Below are positions 1-8,142 of a DNA stretch of 64,000 nt, piece by piece. Origin of the DNA: an uncultured Hyphomonas sp. (GTDB lineage Bacteria; Pseudomonadota; Alphaproteobacteria; Caulobacterales; Hyphomonadaceae); the NCBI RefSeq assembly GCF_963675305.1, contig NZ_OY776147.1:2852001-2916000 (forward strand), written 5' to 3'. The notes under the pieces are model-generated. The model saw only the letters and a program-made list of their open reading frames with translations. It did no database searches and was not told the DNA's origin. The position numbers and the translations under genes were made by a program. How positions within the stretch are numbered: the stretch's first letter is position 1; each line of letters starts with the position of its first letter.

Positions 1-222
1 AGTTCTGCTGCGATGCGGATCGACACTTTCAGGCTGATGAAGCGCGAGCCAACCCAGTCCAACCTCGATGATCTCATCAATGGCCTGTATTCAGAGTACC
101 GGCTTCCAACAAGCCAACTCATCGTGGCCTGGTTTGCAGAGCCTCAATCAATGTTGTTGTCAGCCGCAGAGATACAAACCTGCATGCGCAAGGCAGAGGC
201 GCTGGAAGCACCTCCCTTCTGA
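1..222 (+). CDS. hypothetical protein, probably 5'-truncated by the window edge
   Basis: The reading frame is open from base 1 to a TGA at 220-222. An ATG lies at 13, but the frame continues upstream of it to the window edge, so this is either a 69-residue protein or the C-terminal tail of a longer one. I recognise no motif, signal peptide or membrane segment. Codon use is less GC-biased at third positions than in the genes that follow. No function is proposed, and chance ORF status cannot be excluded. Confidence 0.35.
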   Translation, partial: SSAAMRIDTFRLMKREPTQSNLDDLINGLYSEYRLPTSQLIVAWFAEPQSMLLSAAEIQTCMRKAEALEAPPF

Positions 223-243
223 ACGTCTGACTCTATAGCGGGA

Positions 244-600
244 CTAGCCTTCCTTCAGCGCCTGCCAGGCGTTCCAGGCGTCGGCGGCGTACATCAGGCT
301 CGGGCCGCCGCCCATATAGACGGTCACGCCGAGCGCCTCTGACACTTCCTCATCCGTGGCGCCAAGACGTTTCAGCGCCTTGGTGTGGAAGCCGATACAG
401 CCATCGCAATGCGTCGCCACGCCAATGGAGAGGGCGATCAGTTCCTTCATCTTCTTGTCGAGGGCGCCATCCGCCATGGCGGCTTTTGACATCGCGGTGA
501 ACTGGGTCAGCGTTTCCACCGCGCCCGTATCGCGCAGGCCCTTGATGCCTTCATTGATCGAGCCGGTGATGGCGGCGTAGTCCTTGGTACCCATGCTCAT
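244..600 (-). CDS. carboxymuconolactone decarboxylase / AhpD-like family protein
   Basis: This is a 118-residue, single-domain protein of usual family length. It carries the AhpD-type redox motif HCDGCIGFH (C-x-x-C followed by x3-H) near residues 64-72, inside the typical helix. Such proteins are cytosolic peroxidase partners or gamma-carboxymuconolactone decarboxylases. The CxxC-H motif favours an AhpD-like alkylhydroperoxidase role over true decarboxylation. The start is supported by AGGAG a few bases upstream of the ATG. It is divergent from the SRAP gene, and no AhpC is nearby. Confidence 0.85.
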   Translation of the reverse strand: MSMGTKDYAAITGSINEGIKGLRDTGAVETLTQFTAMSKAAMADGALDKKMKELIALSIGVATHCDGCIGFHTKALKRLGATDEEVSEALGVTVYMGGGPSLMYAADAWNAWQALKEG

Positions 601-735
601 GATCGCTCCTGTCGTCTGTGCTCTGGTCTAGCTGGCGGTTTAAAGTGTCCTCTTCAATAAGGGTTTAACCGGATGGGCCCGGCTGGCGGTGTGTTGGCGA
701 TTGGCAGCGGCGCCGCCGGCCTCTAGGCTGGCTTC

Positions 736-1425
736 ATGTGCGGACGTTTCTTCAGACATGGCGTGACCTGGGCGGAGTATCATGCGGCCCTGTCGCTGAT
801 CCCGCCGGAAGGCGTGGAGCCGCCGGAAGCCGCCTACAATATCGCGCCCACCCAATACGCCCCGATCATCCGCCTGACGCCGGAAGGAGAAGCCCAGACC
901 GCGGGCACGATCCAGATGGCACCGGCCATGTGGGGGCTCGTGCCCAGCTGGTGGCACCAGCCGCTGAAGGAGAAGAAGTTCGCCACCTTCAATGCCCGCG
1001 CCGAGGGCCTGCAGGAGTCGAACACGTTCCGCGGCTCGTTCCGCCACCGGCGCTGTCTGGTGCCTGCCAGCGGCTTCTATGAATGGACCGGGCCGAAGGG
1101 CAGCAAGACGCCTTATGCCATCGGCCTGCGCAACCGGCGCTGGTTCTGTTTCGGCGGCCTCTGGGATCGCGCCATGATCGACGGGTCTGAGATCGACAGC
1201 TTCACCATCATCACGACCAAGCCGAATGACCTGATGGCCGGCCTGCACACCCGTATGCCGGTGATCCTGGACCCGCAGGACTATACCCGCTGGCTGACCG
1301 CCTCCACCAAGGAGGTCGAGGATCTGTTCGAGCCCTTCCCCACTGATGCGATGCATGCCTGGCCGGTGGGCGCGGCGGTCGGCAATGTCCGCAACCAGGG
1401 CCCGCAGCTGATCGAAGAGGCCTGA
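736..1425 (+). CDS. SOS response-associated peptidase (SRAP/HMCES/YedK family)
   Basis: SRAP proteins form a covalent thiazolidine crosslink with abasic sites in single-stranded DNA and so protect stalled replication forks. The 229-residue protein begins MCGRF, so removal of Met1 exposes the catalytic Cys2. Further hallmarks are the ATFNARAEGL segment, the SGFYEW segment containing the active-site glutamate, and GLHTRMPVI with the conserved histidine. Length and order match the family. It is monocistronic. I see no LexA box that I would defend. Confidence 0.93.
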   Translation: MCGRFFRHGVTWAEYHAALSLIPPEGVEPPEAAYNIAPTQYAPIIRLTPEGEAQTAGTIQMAPAMWGLVPSWWHQPLKEKKFATFNARAEGLQESNTFRGSFRHRRCLVPASGFYEWTGPKGSKTPYAIGLRNRRWFCFGGLWDRAMIDGSEIDSFTIITTKPNDLMAGLHTRMPVILDPQDYTRWLTASTKEVEDLFEPFPTDAMHAWPVGAAVGNVRNQGPQLIEEA

Positions 1426-1544
1426 CCCGGCCCCGGCCGGCCGTTTCGCCCGGAACGCGTAACCGATTGCCGCAAAAGGCGAATGCGATCATTCTCGGCC
1501 GATCCACCGGGGACAACCCCGGGGACGATCCGGGAGGGAACCCA

Positions 1545-2228
1545 ATGAAAATCTTTATCGCGGAACTCATCGGCACGTTCACGCTGGTCCTGTTCGGGTG
1601 CGGCGCGGCCGTGCTGGCGGGCGAGTTTGTCGGCCAGCTGGGCATTGCGCTCGCCTTCGGTCTGTCCATCGTGGCCATGGCCTATGGCATCGGGCCGATT
1701 TCGGGCTGTCACATCAATCCGGCAGTCAGCTTCGGCGCCTTCATCGCCGGACGCCTCGGCATGAAGGACATGTTCCTCTACTGGGCCGCCCAGTTCATCG
1801 GCGCCCTGATCGCGGCCGGCGTGCTTTACATGATCGCCAGCGGCAAGCCGGGCTATGACATCGCCATCAACGGCCTCGGCCAGAACGGTTACGATTCAGG
1901 CTCACCCGGCGGGTACAGCCTCGCGGCCGGTTTCCTGTTTGAAGTCGTGGCGACTTTCCTGTTCCTGGTGGTGATTCTCGGCTCGACCTCGAAGAACGCG
2001 CCGGCAGGCTTTGCGGGCATCTCCATCGGCCTGACACTGGCCATGATCCACATTGCCGGCATCCAGGTGACGGGCGTCTCGGTGAACCCGGCGCGCAGCT
2101 TCGGCCCGGCCGTGTTCGTGGGCGGCGAGGCGCTGACCCAGCTCTGGCTGTTCATCGTGGCCCCGCTGATCGGTGCCGGCCTCGCCGGCTTCCTCGCCAC
2201 GCTGAACCTCACCGTCAGCGAGGACTGA
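1545..2228 (+). CDS. aqpZ: aquaporin Z
   Basis: This is an inner-membrane water channel of the MIP family, 227 residues with six membrane helices. The two pore motifs are present: HINPA at residues 56-60 and NPAR at 181-184, where Arg184 supplies the selectivity-filter arginine. The narrow, water-selective AqpZ pattern fits better than a glycerol facilitator, which would have the DPAR variant. The ATG at 1545 was chosen because it follows a GGGAGGG ribosome site and begins the first helix; an upstream extension of the frame is not credible. Confidence 0.93.
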   Translation: MKIFIAELIGTFTLVLFGCGAAVLAGEFVGQLGIALAFGLSIVAMAYGIGPISGCHINPAVSFGAFIAGRLGMKDMFLYWAAQFIGALIAAGVLYMIASGKPGYDIAINGLGQNGYDSGSPGGYSLAAGFLFEVVATFLFLVVILGSTSKNAPAGFAGISIGLTLAMIHIAGIQVTGVSVNPARSFGPAVFVGGEALTQLWLFIVAPLIGAGLAGFLATLNLTVSED

Positions 2229-2237
2229 GGCGGGTCC

Positions 2238-2897
2238 TCACAATTCGGCAGGATTGGTCAGGCCAAGGTCTTCGCGCCGCCGGATGACGGCGGAGACGAT
2301 CACCGCGCCGACCATCTTGCCGATGACAAAGACGATCCAGTTCCAGAAATGCAGGGAGTTGCCCGGCTCTGCGCCAAGCTCGATCTGTTTGGCGAGGTCT
2401 GCGCCATAGAGGAACACGGTCGTGTCGACCGGCGCCGCAAACAGGCTGGAGAGCAGGATCCGCGTCGACAGGCGGTATTTGGTGAAGGTGAACATCAGCC
2501 AGTCCACGCCCTCGGAGATGGCGAAAGCCACCCCGCTGGCCAGCGCGATCACGGGCCAGGCATAATAGAATGACCAGCCCACCGCGAGCGCCATGGCGAT
2601 GAGGACGCGGTGGTGCATCTCGCGCTGAACGAAATCGCGCACCACGAACACCATGCCGGTGACCATCGTCATCGGATGCAGCGAGACCCCGTGCGGGAAC
2701 ATCTCATTGGTGTGCGGGGTGACGACCTGGAACTCTGGAATGACCCCGAACGACCAGTTCAGGAAGGGAATCAGGGCGACGTAAATGATCGCCCAAAAGC
2801 GTCCCTGAAGATACCAGATCGCGCTGAAAGTGAGCGCCAGCGCCAGAAGCGCAGGCAGCAGCTGCTCTGCGTGCCCATTGGTAAGCACTGAAATCAA
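2238..2897 (-). CDS. VUT family (YhhQ-like) queuosine-precursor-type transporter
   Basis: This is an integral membrane protein of up to 219 residues with about six helices. The VVRDFVQRE and RILLSSLFAAPVDT segments are characteristic of the VUT/YhhQ family (Pfam Vut_1), whose members import preQ0/preQ1 or related bases for tRNA queuosine synthesis. The start is uncertain: the longest frame opens with TTG at 2897, GTG at 2888 is possible, and neither has a clear ribosome site. It converges with aqpZ and is divergent from folA. I did not find a preQ1 riboswitch upstream. Confidence 0.75.
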   Translation of the reverse strand: MISVLTNGHAEQLLPALLALALTFSAIWYLQGRFWAIIYVALIPFLNWSFGVIPEFQVVTPHTNEMFPHGVSLHPMTMVTGMVFVVRDFVQREMHHRVLIAMALAVGWSFYYAWPVIALASGVAFAISEGVDWLMFTFTKYRLSTRILLSSLFAAPVDTTVFLYGADLAKQIELGAEPGNSLHFWNWIVFVIGKMVGAVIVSAVIRRREDLGLTNPAEL

Positions 2898-2921
2898 AGT
2901 ATTAATCGCGAGGCTCCCCGG

Positions 2922-2996
2922 CTGACTTGCATTATTGGCAGACGCGACTGACTTGCAAGCCTTGTCATTACCCCGGTGTAATGGCCACTACATTAC
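2922..2996 (+). promoter_or_regulatory. folA promoter region with direct repeat and GTAATG/CATTAC palindrome
   Basis: The 10-mer CTGACTTGCA occurs twice, at 2922-2931 and 2948-2957. A promoter-like pair follows: TTGCAA at 2953-2958 and TGTAAT at 2977-2982, spaced 18. The -10 overlaps a perfect inverted repeat, GTAATG (2978-2983) and CATTAC (2991-2996), with a 7-base spacer. The region lies between the divergent transporter and folA. The assignment is by eye only. Confidence 0.4.
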
Positions 2997-3057
2997 CTGC
3001 ACGGGGGCTGCCTCCCCGTCACCCCGACAGGAAATCAGCAACGAAGGTGTTGCCCCC

Positions 3058-3597
3058 ATGCCGGACAGTCTGAACGTCTGCCTCATTGCCGCCCGCGGCA
3101 AGAACAATGTGATCGGAAAAGAGGGCGACCTGCCGTGGCGCCTGAAAGACGATCTTTCCTTCTTCAAGAAGGTCACGATGGGCTGCCCCATCCTGATGGG
3201 CCGCAAGACCTGGGAAAGCCTGCCGGTGCGCCCGCTGAAGGGCCGTGAGAACATCGTGATGACCCGGGACTGGACCTATAACGCCCCCGGCGCGCGGGTC
3301 TATTCCAGCTTCCCGGCGGCCATCAATGCCGCCCGCGCCGTTGCCACCCGGCAGAACGCCAGCTGCGTTTTCGTCATCGGCGGCGCCACGATCTATGATC
3401 TCGCCCTGCCCTATGTCGACCGGATCTTCATGACCGAAGTCGATGCGAGCCCGGAAGGCGACGCCCATTTCCCGGAACTGCAGACTGGCGACTGGTCTCG
3501 CGAGACGCTGGCCACCTATCCGGCCGGGGATGGGAATGATCACGCCTTCTCCATCGTCCGGATGGACCGTGAGCCGGCTATCGCGCCGCGCACCTGA
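3058..3597 (+). CDS. folA: dihydrofolate reductase
   Basis: This enzyme reduces dihydrofolate to tetrahydrofolate with NADPH in the cytosol. The 179-residue protein shows the DHFR order: VCLIAARGKNNVIGKEGDLPW with the substrate-loop Trp and the conserved acidic position (LKDDLSFF), MGRKTWESLP for NADPH binding, and VIGGATIYDLALPYVD near the C terminus. The longer frame from 2935 contains the promoter, so ATG 3058 was preferred; it is preceded by GAAGGTG. No thyA is adjacent in the window. Confidence 0.93.
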   Translation: MPDSLNVCLIAARGKNNVIGKEGDLPWRLKDDLSFFKKVTMGCPILMGRKTWESLPVRPLKGRENIVMTRDWTYNAPGARVYSSFPAAINAARAVATRQNASCVFVIGGATIYDLALPYVDRIFMTEVDASPEGDAHFPELQTGDWSRETLATYPAGDGNDHAFSIVRMDREPAIAPRT

Positions 3598-3616
3598 CAC
3601 ACCCCGCACAAAACAA

Positions 3617-3644
3617 TTGACACGATAACTGCCAGATTGCAGTT
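3617..3644 (+). promoter_or_regulatory. -35 element and palindromic operator-like site upstream of the SMP-30 gene
   Basis: A consensus -35 hexamer TTGACA lies at 3617-3622. Immediately downstream is a perfect inverted repeat, AACTGC (3627-3632) and GCAGTT (3639-3644), with a 6-base spacer, in the position where a repressor would block RNA polymerase. It is 47 bases before the ATG at 3691. No matching regulator gene is adjacent. Confidence 0.4.
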
Positions 3645-3690
3645 TCGCTTACACGCGCATAGGGTGGCCTCCTTCTATGGGAGGAAAAAC

Positions 3691-4599
3691 ATGGAATATG
3701 AAACAGTCGCGAGCGGTCTCCGCTTTCCGGAAGGCCCCGTCGTCATGGCAGACGGCTCCATCATCGTGGTGGAGATCGAGAAGAAGTGCATCACGCGCTG
3801 CTGGGATGGTGGCAAGACCGAAGTGATCGCGACGCCCGGCGGCGGCCCGAACGGCCTCGCCATCGGACCGGACGGCGCGCTCTGGGTCTGCAACAATGGC
3901 GGCTTCGAATATCACGAGATGGACGGCATGCTGATCCCCGGCAACTGCCCGGAAGATTATGATGGCGGCCGGATCGAACGGGTGGACCTCTCCACCGGCA
4001 AGGTCGAGCGTGTCATCGAAGCGGTCGACGGCAACCCGCTGAGAGGGCCGAACGACCTCGTCTTCGACAAGGCCGGGAATCTCTATTTCACCGATCATGG
4101 CAAGGTGTTCCCGCGCCACCGCGAATTCGGCGGGCTCTATTATCTCGCCAATGGCGCCAGCGCGGCGAAAGAGCTGGACTATCACTATTCCAGCCCCAAT
4201 GGCGTCGGCCTCTCGCCGGACGAGCAGACCGTCTACATGGCCGACACGATGACCGGCCGCATGTGGGCCTTCGACCTGGAAAGCCCCGGCGTCATCAAAC
4301 CCGCCTCGCCGCTGAATGGCGGCCGCGTCGTCGCCACCATGCCCGGCCTGCAATATTTCGACAGCCTCGGCATGACCGCGGCAGGGAATGTCTGTGTGGC
4401 AACCATCCTGAATGGCGGCATCACCACGATCACGCCGGACGGCCAGCACAGCCATATCGCCTTCCCGGACCTGCTGGTCACCAATATCGCCTTTGGCGGG
4501 GACGACATGCGCGACGCCTACGTCACGCTGTCGGGCACGGGAAACCTGATCAAGTGCCGATGGCCTGAACCGGGCCTGAAGCTCAACTTCAACGCCTGA
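3691..4599 (+). CDS. SMP-30/gluconolactonase/LRE family protein
   Basis: This is a predicted calcium-dependent lactonase with a six-bladed beta-propeller, 302 residues. Family features are the FPEGP segment with the metal-binding glutamate near the N terminus, GGGPNGLAIGPDGALWVCNNGG, GPNDLVFDKAGNLYFTD and YSSPNGVGLSPDEQTVYMADT, each carrying blade-forming and metal-ligand Asn/Asp residues. It probably opens a sugar lactone or similar ester; the substrate cannot be told. ATG 3691 was chosen for the GGAGG just before it. There is no signal peptide, so it is cytosolic. Confidence 0.88.
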   Translation: MEYETVASGLRFPEGPVVMADGSIIVVEIEKKCITRCWDGGKTEVIATPGGGPNGLAIGPDGALWVCNNGGFEYHEMDGMLIPGNCPEDYDGGRIERVDLSTGKVERVIEAVDGNPLRGPNDLVFDKAGNLYFTDHGKVFPRHREFGGLYYLANGASAAKELDYHYSSPNGVGLSPDEQTVYMADTMTGRMWAFDLESPGVIKPASPLNGGRVVATMPGLQYFDSLGMTAAGNVCVATILNGGITTITPDGQHSHIAFPDLLVTNIAFGGDDMRDAYVTLSGTGNLIKCRWPEPGLKLNFNA

Positions 4600-4624
4600 C
4601 CTGTCAGGCCGGGGGGACACGACA

Positions 4625-5701
4625 ATGCGCTTTCTGAAACCTGCACTCGTCATTCTGGCGCTGCTACTGGTGGCCGGGGCCGTCGCCCGCACCGTGTTCA
4701 GTGTACAGATCGGAGAAATGGTCTTCAGGAGCGCGGTGAAGAAAAATGTCGGACGGAACGCCCTGGCAGACGCTCCGGACGGGCTCACGGTCGTGCTGGT
4801 CGGCACCGGCTCCCCCCTGCCGGATCCGAACCGGGCAGGCCCGATGACAGTGGTCGCCGCCGGCGACCGGGTCTTCATCATCGATGCCGGCGCAGGCTCA
4901 GGACGCAAGTTCGGGGAGTTCGCCCTGCCCTGGGGCCGGGTGGAAGCAGCGTTCCTGACGCATTTCCATTCCGACCATATCGACGGCCTCGGCGAGGTGA
5001 TGCTGCAGCACTGGGCCGCAGGCGGGGCCGACACGCCGCTTGCTCTTTACGGGCCGCACGGGGTCCAGCGCATCGCCGACGGCTTCAATGAGGCTTATGC
5101 GCTGGATGCGACCTACCGGATCGCCCATCACGGGGCGGACGTCGTACCGCCCTCCGGCGCCGGGATGGAAGCCTTTCCCTTCCTCACCAACGGGGCCGCA
5201 ACACGCGTCTATGAGCGCGATGGCCTGACCGTGACCGCTGTGCCGGTGGACCATTCTCCGGTTGAGCCTGCCGTCGCCTACCGGTTCGATTACAAGGGCC
5301 GCTCGGTCACCATTTCCGGCGACACGGTGAAAAACGAGGCCCTGATCGGTCTTGCCCGCGACACCGACGTGCTGGTGCATGAGGCGCTGAATGACGAAAT
5401 GGTCGGCGAGATTGCCGATCAGCTGGAGACGCTCGGCGCCAGGCGGCTTGAAAAGATCATGCACGACATTCCGGACTATCATACCAGTCCGGTTGGTGCG
5501 GCCGAGGCGGCGCAGGAGGCAGGCGCCGGCCTGCTCGTCTTCACCCATATCGTCCCGGCCCAACCGAGCCGCATCCTCTACCCCGCCTTCATGAAGGGCA
5601 CGAAGAAAGCCTTCGACGGCCCGATCCTCATGGGCGAGGACGGCATGGCCTTCGTCCTGCCTGCAGGCTCTGACAAGATTGAGCGCAAGCGGCTGGACTA
5701 G
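4625..5701 (+). CDS. metallo-beta-lactamase-fold hydrolase with N-terminal membrane anchor
   Basis: The 358-residue protein starts with a hydrophobic anchor or signal (residues 5-25) and then an MBL fold. The metal motif THFHSDHID gives His113, His115, Asp117 and His118; later ligands lie in VPVDHSP, SGDTVKN and VFTHIVP. It resembles RNase Z/arylsulfatase-like MBL hydrolases rather than true beta-lactamases. It follows the SMP-30 gene by 25 bases in the same direction, so the two may be co-transcribed. It is probably periplasmic-facing. The substrate is unknown. Confidence 0.85.
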   Translation: MRFLKPALVILALLLVAGAVARTVFSVQIGEMVFRSAVKKNVGRNALADAPDGLTVVLVGTGSPLPDPNRAGPMTVVAAGDRVFIIDAGAGSGRKFGEFALPWGRVEAAFLTHFHSDHIDGLGEVMLQHWAAGGADTPLALYGPHGVQRIADGFNEAYALDATYRIAHHGADVVPPSGAGMEAFPFLTNGAATRVYERDGLTVTAVPVDHSPVEPAVAYRFDYKGRSVTISGDTVKNEALIGLARDTDVLVHEALNDEMVGEIADQLETLGARRLEKIMHDIPDYHTSPVGAAEAAQEAGAGLLVFTHIVPAQPSRILYPAFMKGTKKAFDGPILMGEDGMAFVLPAGSDKIERKRLD

Positions 5702-5730
5702 GCCGCCAACGCCCATTACCTGCGGTCCCC

Positions 5731-6828
5731 ATGAAACACAGACTGATCGCGGCCCTTGCTGCAACCCTGCTGGCGTATGGCTGCACCGCCGGACAGCCAG
5801 CCCCCGAAACCGCCGCCGCAACGCAAAGTGCCGGTGAAGTAAAATCGGATGAGCTCTCAGCCCTGCTGGACGAGCTGGAGTTCTCAGGCACGCTCCTTGT
5901 CAGCAAGGGGGACGACCTCCTGCTGCGCGAAGCGGTGAACGCCTCCCCGATAGCAGATGCTGAACTCGTCACCATCGACACCCGTTTTCCCATCGCCTCG
6001 ATGACGAAGAGCTTCACGGCCGCGCTGGTGCTGAAACTGGTTGATGAGGGAAAGCTCGGACTGGACCAGACCCTTGAAGACCTGCTGCCGGACTTCGACG
6101 TGCCTTATGCCGGAGAGGTCACGCTCCGCCACCTGCTGCAGAACCGGTCCGGCATTCCGCACTATATCGACATTCCCGGCTGGTTCGACAATGACGTGAA
6201 ACGCGGTTTCACAGATCAGTCCTTCATGGACACGCTGGAACAGCTGGAGCTGAAATTCGCCCCCGGCAGCGATTATCTGTACTCGAACGTAAACTACTAT
6301 CTTCTGGCGCTCGTGATCGACCGCTATTCCGGCATGGATTACGAGACGTATCTGCAAACGCAGATCCTGGATCCGCTCGGCATGACCGCGACGGGCCAGC
6401 TCTACCGGGACGCAGACGGCATCGCTGTAGATTACCTGAAAAATGATGACGGCACCTATGAGGTCATCCCTGTCGTGAACCCGGCCCTGTTCCGCGGCAC
6501 GGCCTCCATGGTCTCGGCCGCGGATGATCTGAATGCCTGGGGACACGCCGTCATCGGCGGCGAGGTTTATTCCGACGCTGCCGCGGCAGAAGCCTTCAAT
6601 GCCGACACGCCCATGGCCTGGAGCGTGTCGGAACTTCCCGTGACAGACGACCGGACCGTTGGCGTGACCTATTACAATGGCCGCCTGATTGGTTATCTCA
6701 GCCTGATCATGCTGGTGCCGGAAGAGGATGGCGTGATTGTCATCCTGAACAACAACACGGTTGGCTACGAGAACATGATCGGCCTCGCCGCGACGCTGGC
6801 CGCTCAGCATTTTGGCGGTGAAGACTAG
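5731..6828 (+). CDS. serine hydrolase lipoprotein (beta-lactamase class C / esterase family)
   Basis: The 365-residue protein has a lipobox ending in LAYGC (Cys18), so it should be a lipid-anchored envelope protein. Catalytic motifs of the penicillin-recognising fold are present: SMTK (Ser90, Lys93) and YSN (184-186). Members include class C beta-lactamases, D-aminopeptidases and esterases; the sequence does not decide among them. It starts 30 bases after the MBL hydrolase, suggesting one transcript. Its TAG stop overlaps the mrp stop on the other strand within the bases CTAG. Confidence 0.88.
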   Translation: MKHRLIAALAATLLAYGCTAGQPAPETAAATQSAGEVKSDELSALLDELEFSGTLLVSKGDDLLLREAVNASPIADAELVTIDTRFPIASMTKSFTAALVLKLVDEGKLGLDQTLEDLLPDFDVPYAGEVTLRHLLQNRSGIPHYIDIPGWFDNDVKRGFTDQSFMDTLEQLELKFAPGSDYLYSNVNYYLLALVIDRYSGMDYETYLQTQILDPLGMTATGQLYRDADGIAVDYLKNDDGTYEVIPVVNPALFRGTASMVSAADDLNAWGHAVIGGEVYSDAAAAEAFNADTPMAWSVSELPVTDDRTVGVTYYNGRLIGYLSLIMLVPEEDGVIVILNNNTVGYENMIGLAATLAAQHFGGED

Positions 6829-8048
6829 TCTTCGAAGACGATTTCAGGCGGGGCCTTCGTTTCCAGCGTGTCGAGGCCGATGGCGACCTTGCGGGCAAGT
6901 TCGTGGAAGGCCTTCGCGGTTTCCTCGTCACCGATGGCCGCGGGCACGCCACTGTCGCCGCCCTCGCGGATGGCCTGCAGCATGGGTACTTCCGCCAGCA
7001 GGGGAAGCCCGAGCGCATCGGCCATGCGCTGTCCGCCGCCATGGCCCATCAGGTAATGCTTGTTGCCAGCCGGGTCCTGGAAATAGCTCATCGTCTCGAC
7101 GAGGCCGATCACCGGCACGGCGGTCTTGGTGAACATGGCCGCGCCCCGGCGCACATCTGCGAGGGCGACCTCCTGCGGCGTCGTCACGATCAGCGCGGCA
7201 GTCACCGGCACTTTCTGCGCAATGGTCAGCTGCGCATCGCCCGTGCCGGGCGGCGTGTCGATGACCAGCACGTCCAGCGGATCTTCCGGCGTGCCCCATT
7301 CGGCATCGTTCAGCATCTGGGTGATCGCCGACATGACGATCGGCCCTCGCCAGATCATCGGCGCGTCAGGATCTGACAGATAGCCGATCGACAGCGTCTT
7401 CAGCCCGTGCGCTTCGACCGGCACAAGTTTCCTGTTCTTCGACCCCTTCGGCTCGGCCCCTTGCGTGCCCAGCATGGTGGGAATGGAGGGGCCATAGATG
7501 TCGGCGTCCAGCAGGCCGACCTTCATGCCGGTCTTGGCGAGGGCGGCCGCAAGGTTCACCGAGACGGTGGACTTGCCCACCCCGCCCTTGGCGCTGGCGA
7601 CGACGAGGATGCGGGAAATGCCGGGGATTTTCGCGACGCTCCCCTGCTGGCGCTGCGGGGCGCCCTGCTGCATCGCCTCGTCCGACAAGCGGGCGCCCTT
7701 TTGCACACGGCGCGGCGACGGGGTGAGGTTCAGAAGTTCCGAGCGGCCTTTGGACGCGCCCTTTGGCGAATGGGGCGCGTGGCTGTGCGTGTGCGGCGCG
7801 GCCCCCTGCTGGCGCTCTGCGGTGAGCACGGTGGTGACCGATTTCACCCCCGGAACGAGGCCTGCCTTGCCTTCTGCGTCCATTCGCCGGGCCTCGGCGC
7901 TGGCGGTATCGGCCGGATCCGCCACGATCACCAGCACGGCACGGCCGCTCTCATCGACGCTGACAGACTCCAGCCAGTCCGGGCTGCCAAGCGCCTTCAT
8001 GACAGCATCTGCCTGTTTTTGCCGGGTTTTCCCCTTGGAACCGAACAT
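6825..8048 (-). CDS. apbC: Mrp/NBP35-type iron-sulfur cluster carrier ATPase (ApbC)
   Basis: This is a 407-residue cytosolic P-loop protein that carries Fe-S clusters to apo-proteins. Domain order is an N-terminal MIP18/DUF59-like domain (about 1-75), a variable His-rich linker near 85-95, then the deviant Walker A ASAKGGVGKST (151-161) and the IDTPPGTGD switch. The CxxC motif of the enterobacterial protein is absent: MSYFQDPAGNKHY stands in its place, as is usual in alphaproteobacterial Mrp. It is divergent from hflK and convergent with the serine hydrolase. Confidence 0.93.
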   Translation of the reverse strand: MFGSKGKTRQKQADAVMKALGSPDWLESVSVDESGRAVLVIVADPADTASAEARRMDAEGKAGLVPGVKSVTTVLTAERQQGAAPHTHSHAPHSPKGASKGRSELLNLTPSPRRVQKGARLSDEAMQQGAPQRQQGSVAKIPGISRILVVASAKGGVGKSTVSVNLAAALAKTGMKVGLLDADIYGPSIPTMLGTQGAEPKGSKNRKLVPVEAHGLKTLSIGYLSDPDAPMIWRGPIVMSAITQMLNDAEWGTPEDPLDVLVIDTPPGTGDAQLTIAQKVPVTAALIVTTPQEVALADVRRGAAMFTKTAVPVIGLVETMSYFQDPAGNKHYLMGHGGGQRMADALGLPLLAEVPMLQAIREGGDSGVPAAIGDEETAKAFHELARKVAIGLDTLETKAPPEIVFED

Positions 8049-8142
8049 GACCGCGACCCTCTATCCCTTGATGCCCCGAAAAGGGCATGCACTTATTAGC
8101 AAAGCACCTATATGGAAGCGAATACGTGCAACAGGAGGGGCC

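Noticed and set aside
2220..2239. GAGGAC/GTCCTC hairpin between aqpZ and the transporter
   Set aside because: Only six pairs and no T-tract on either strand; too weak to call a terminator.
2898..3057. preQ1 riboswitch upstream of the queuosine-precursor-type transporter
   Set aside because: I looked for the preQ1-I hairpin and A-rich tail on the minus strand and found no match.
5731..6828. Serine hydrolase as an antibiotic-resistance beta-lactamase
   Set aside because: Only the SxxK and YxN motifs of the superfamily are seen; most lipoprotein members are esterases or peptidases and nothing points to resistance.
7498..8142. Apparent 215-codon N-terminal extension of HflK
   Set aside because: It is antisense to mrp and precedes the ribosome site at 8133-8140; HflK begins at 8143.
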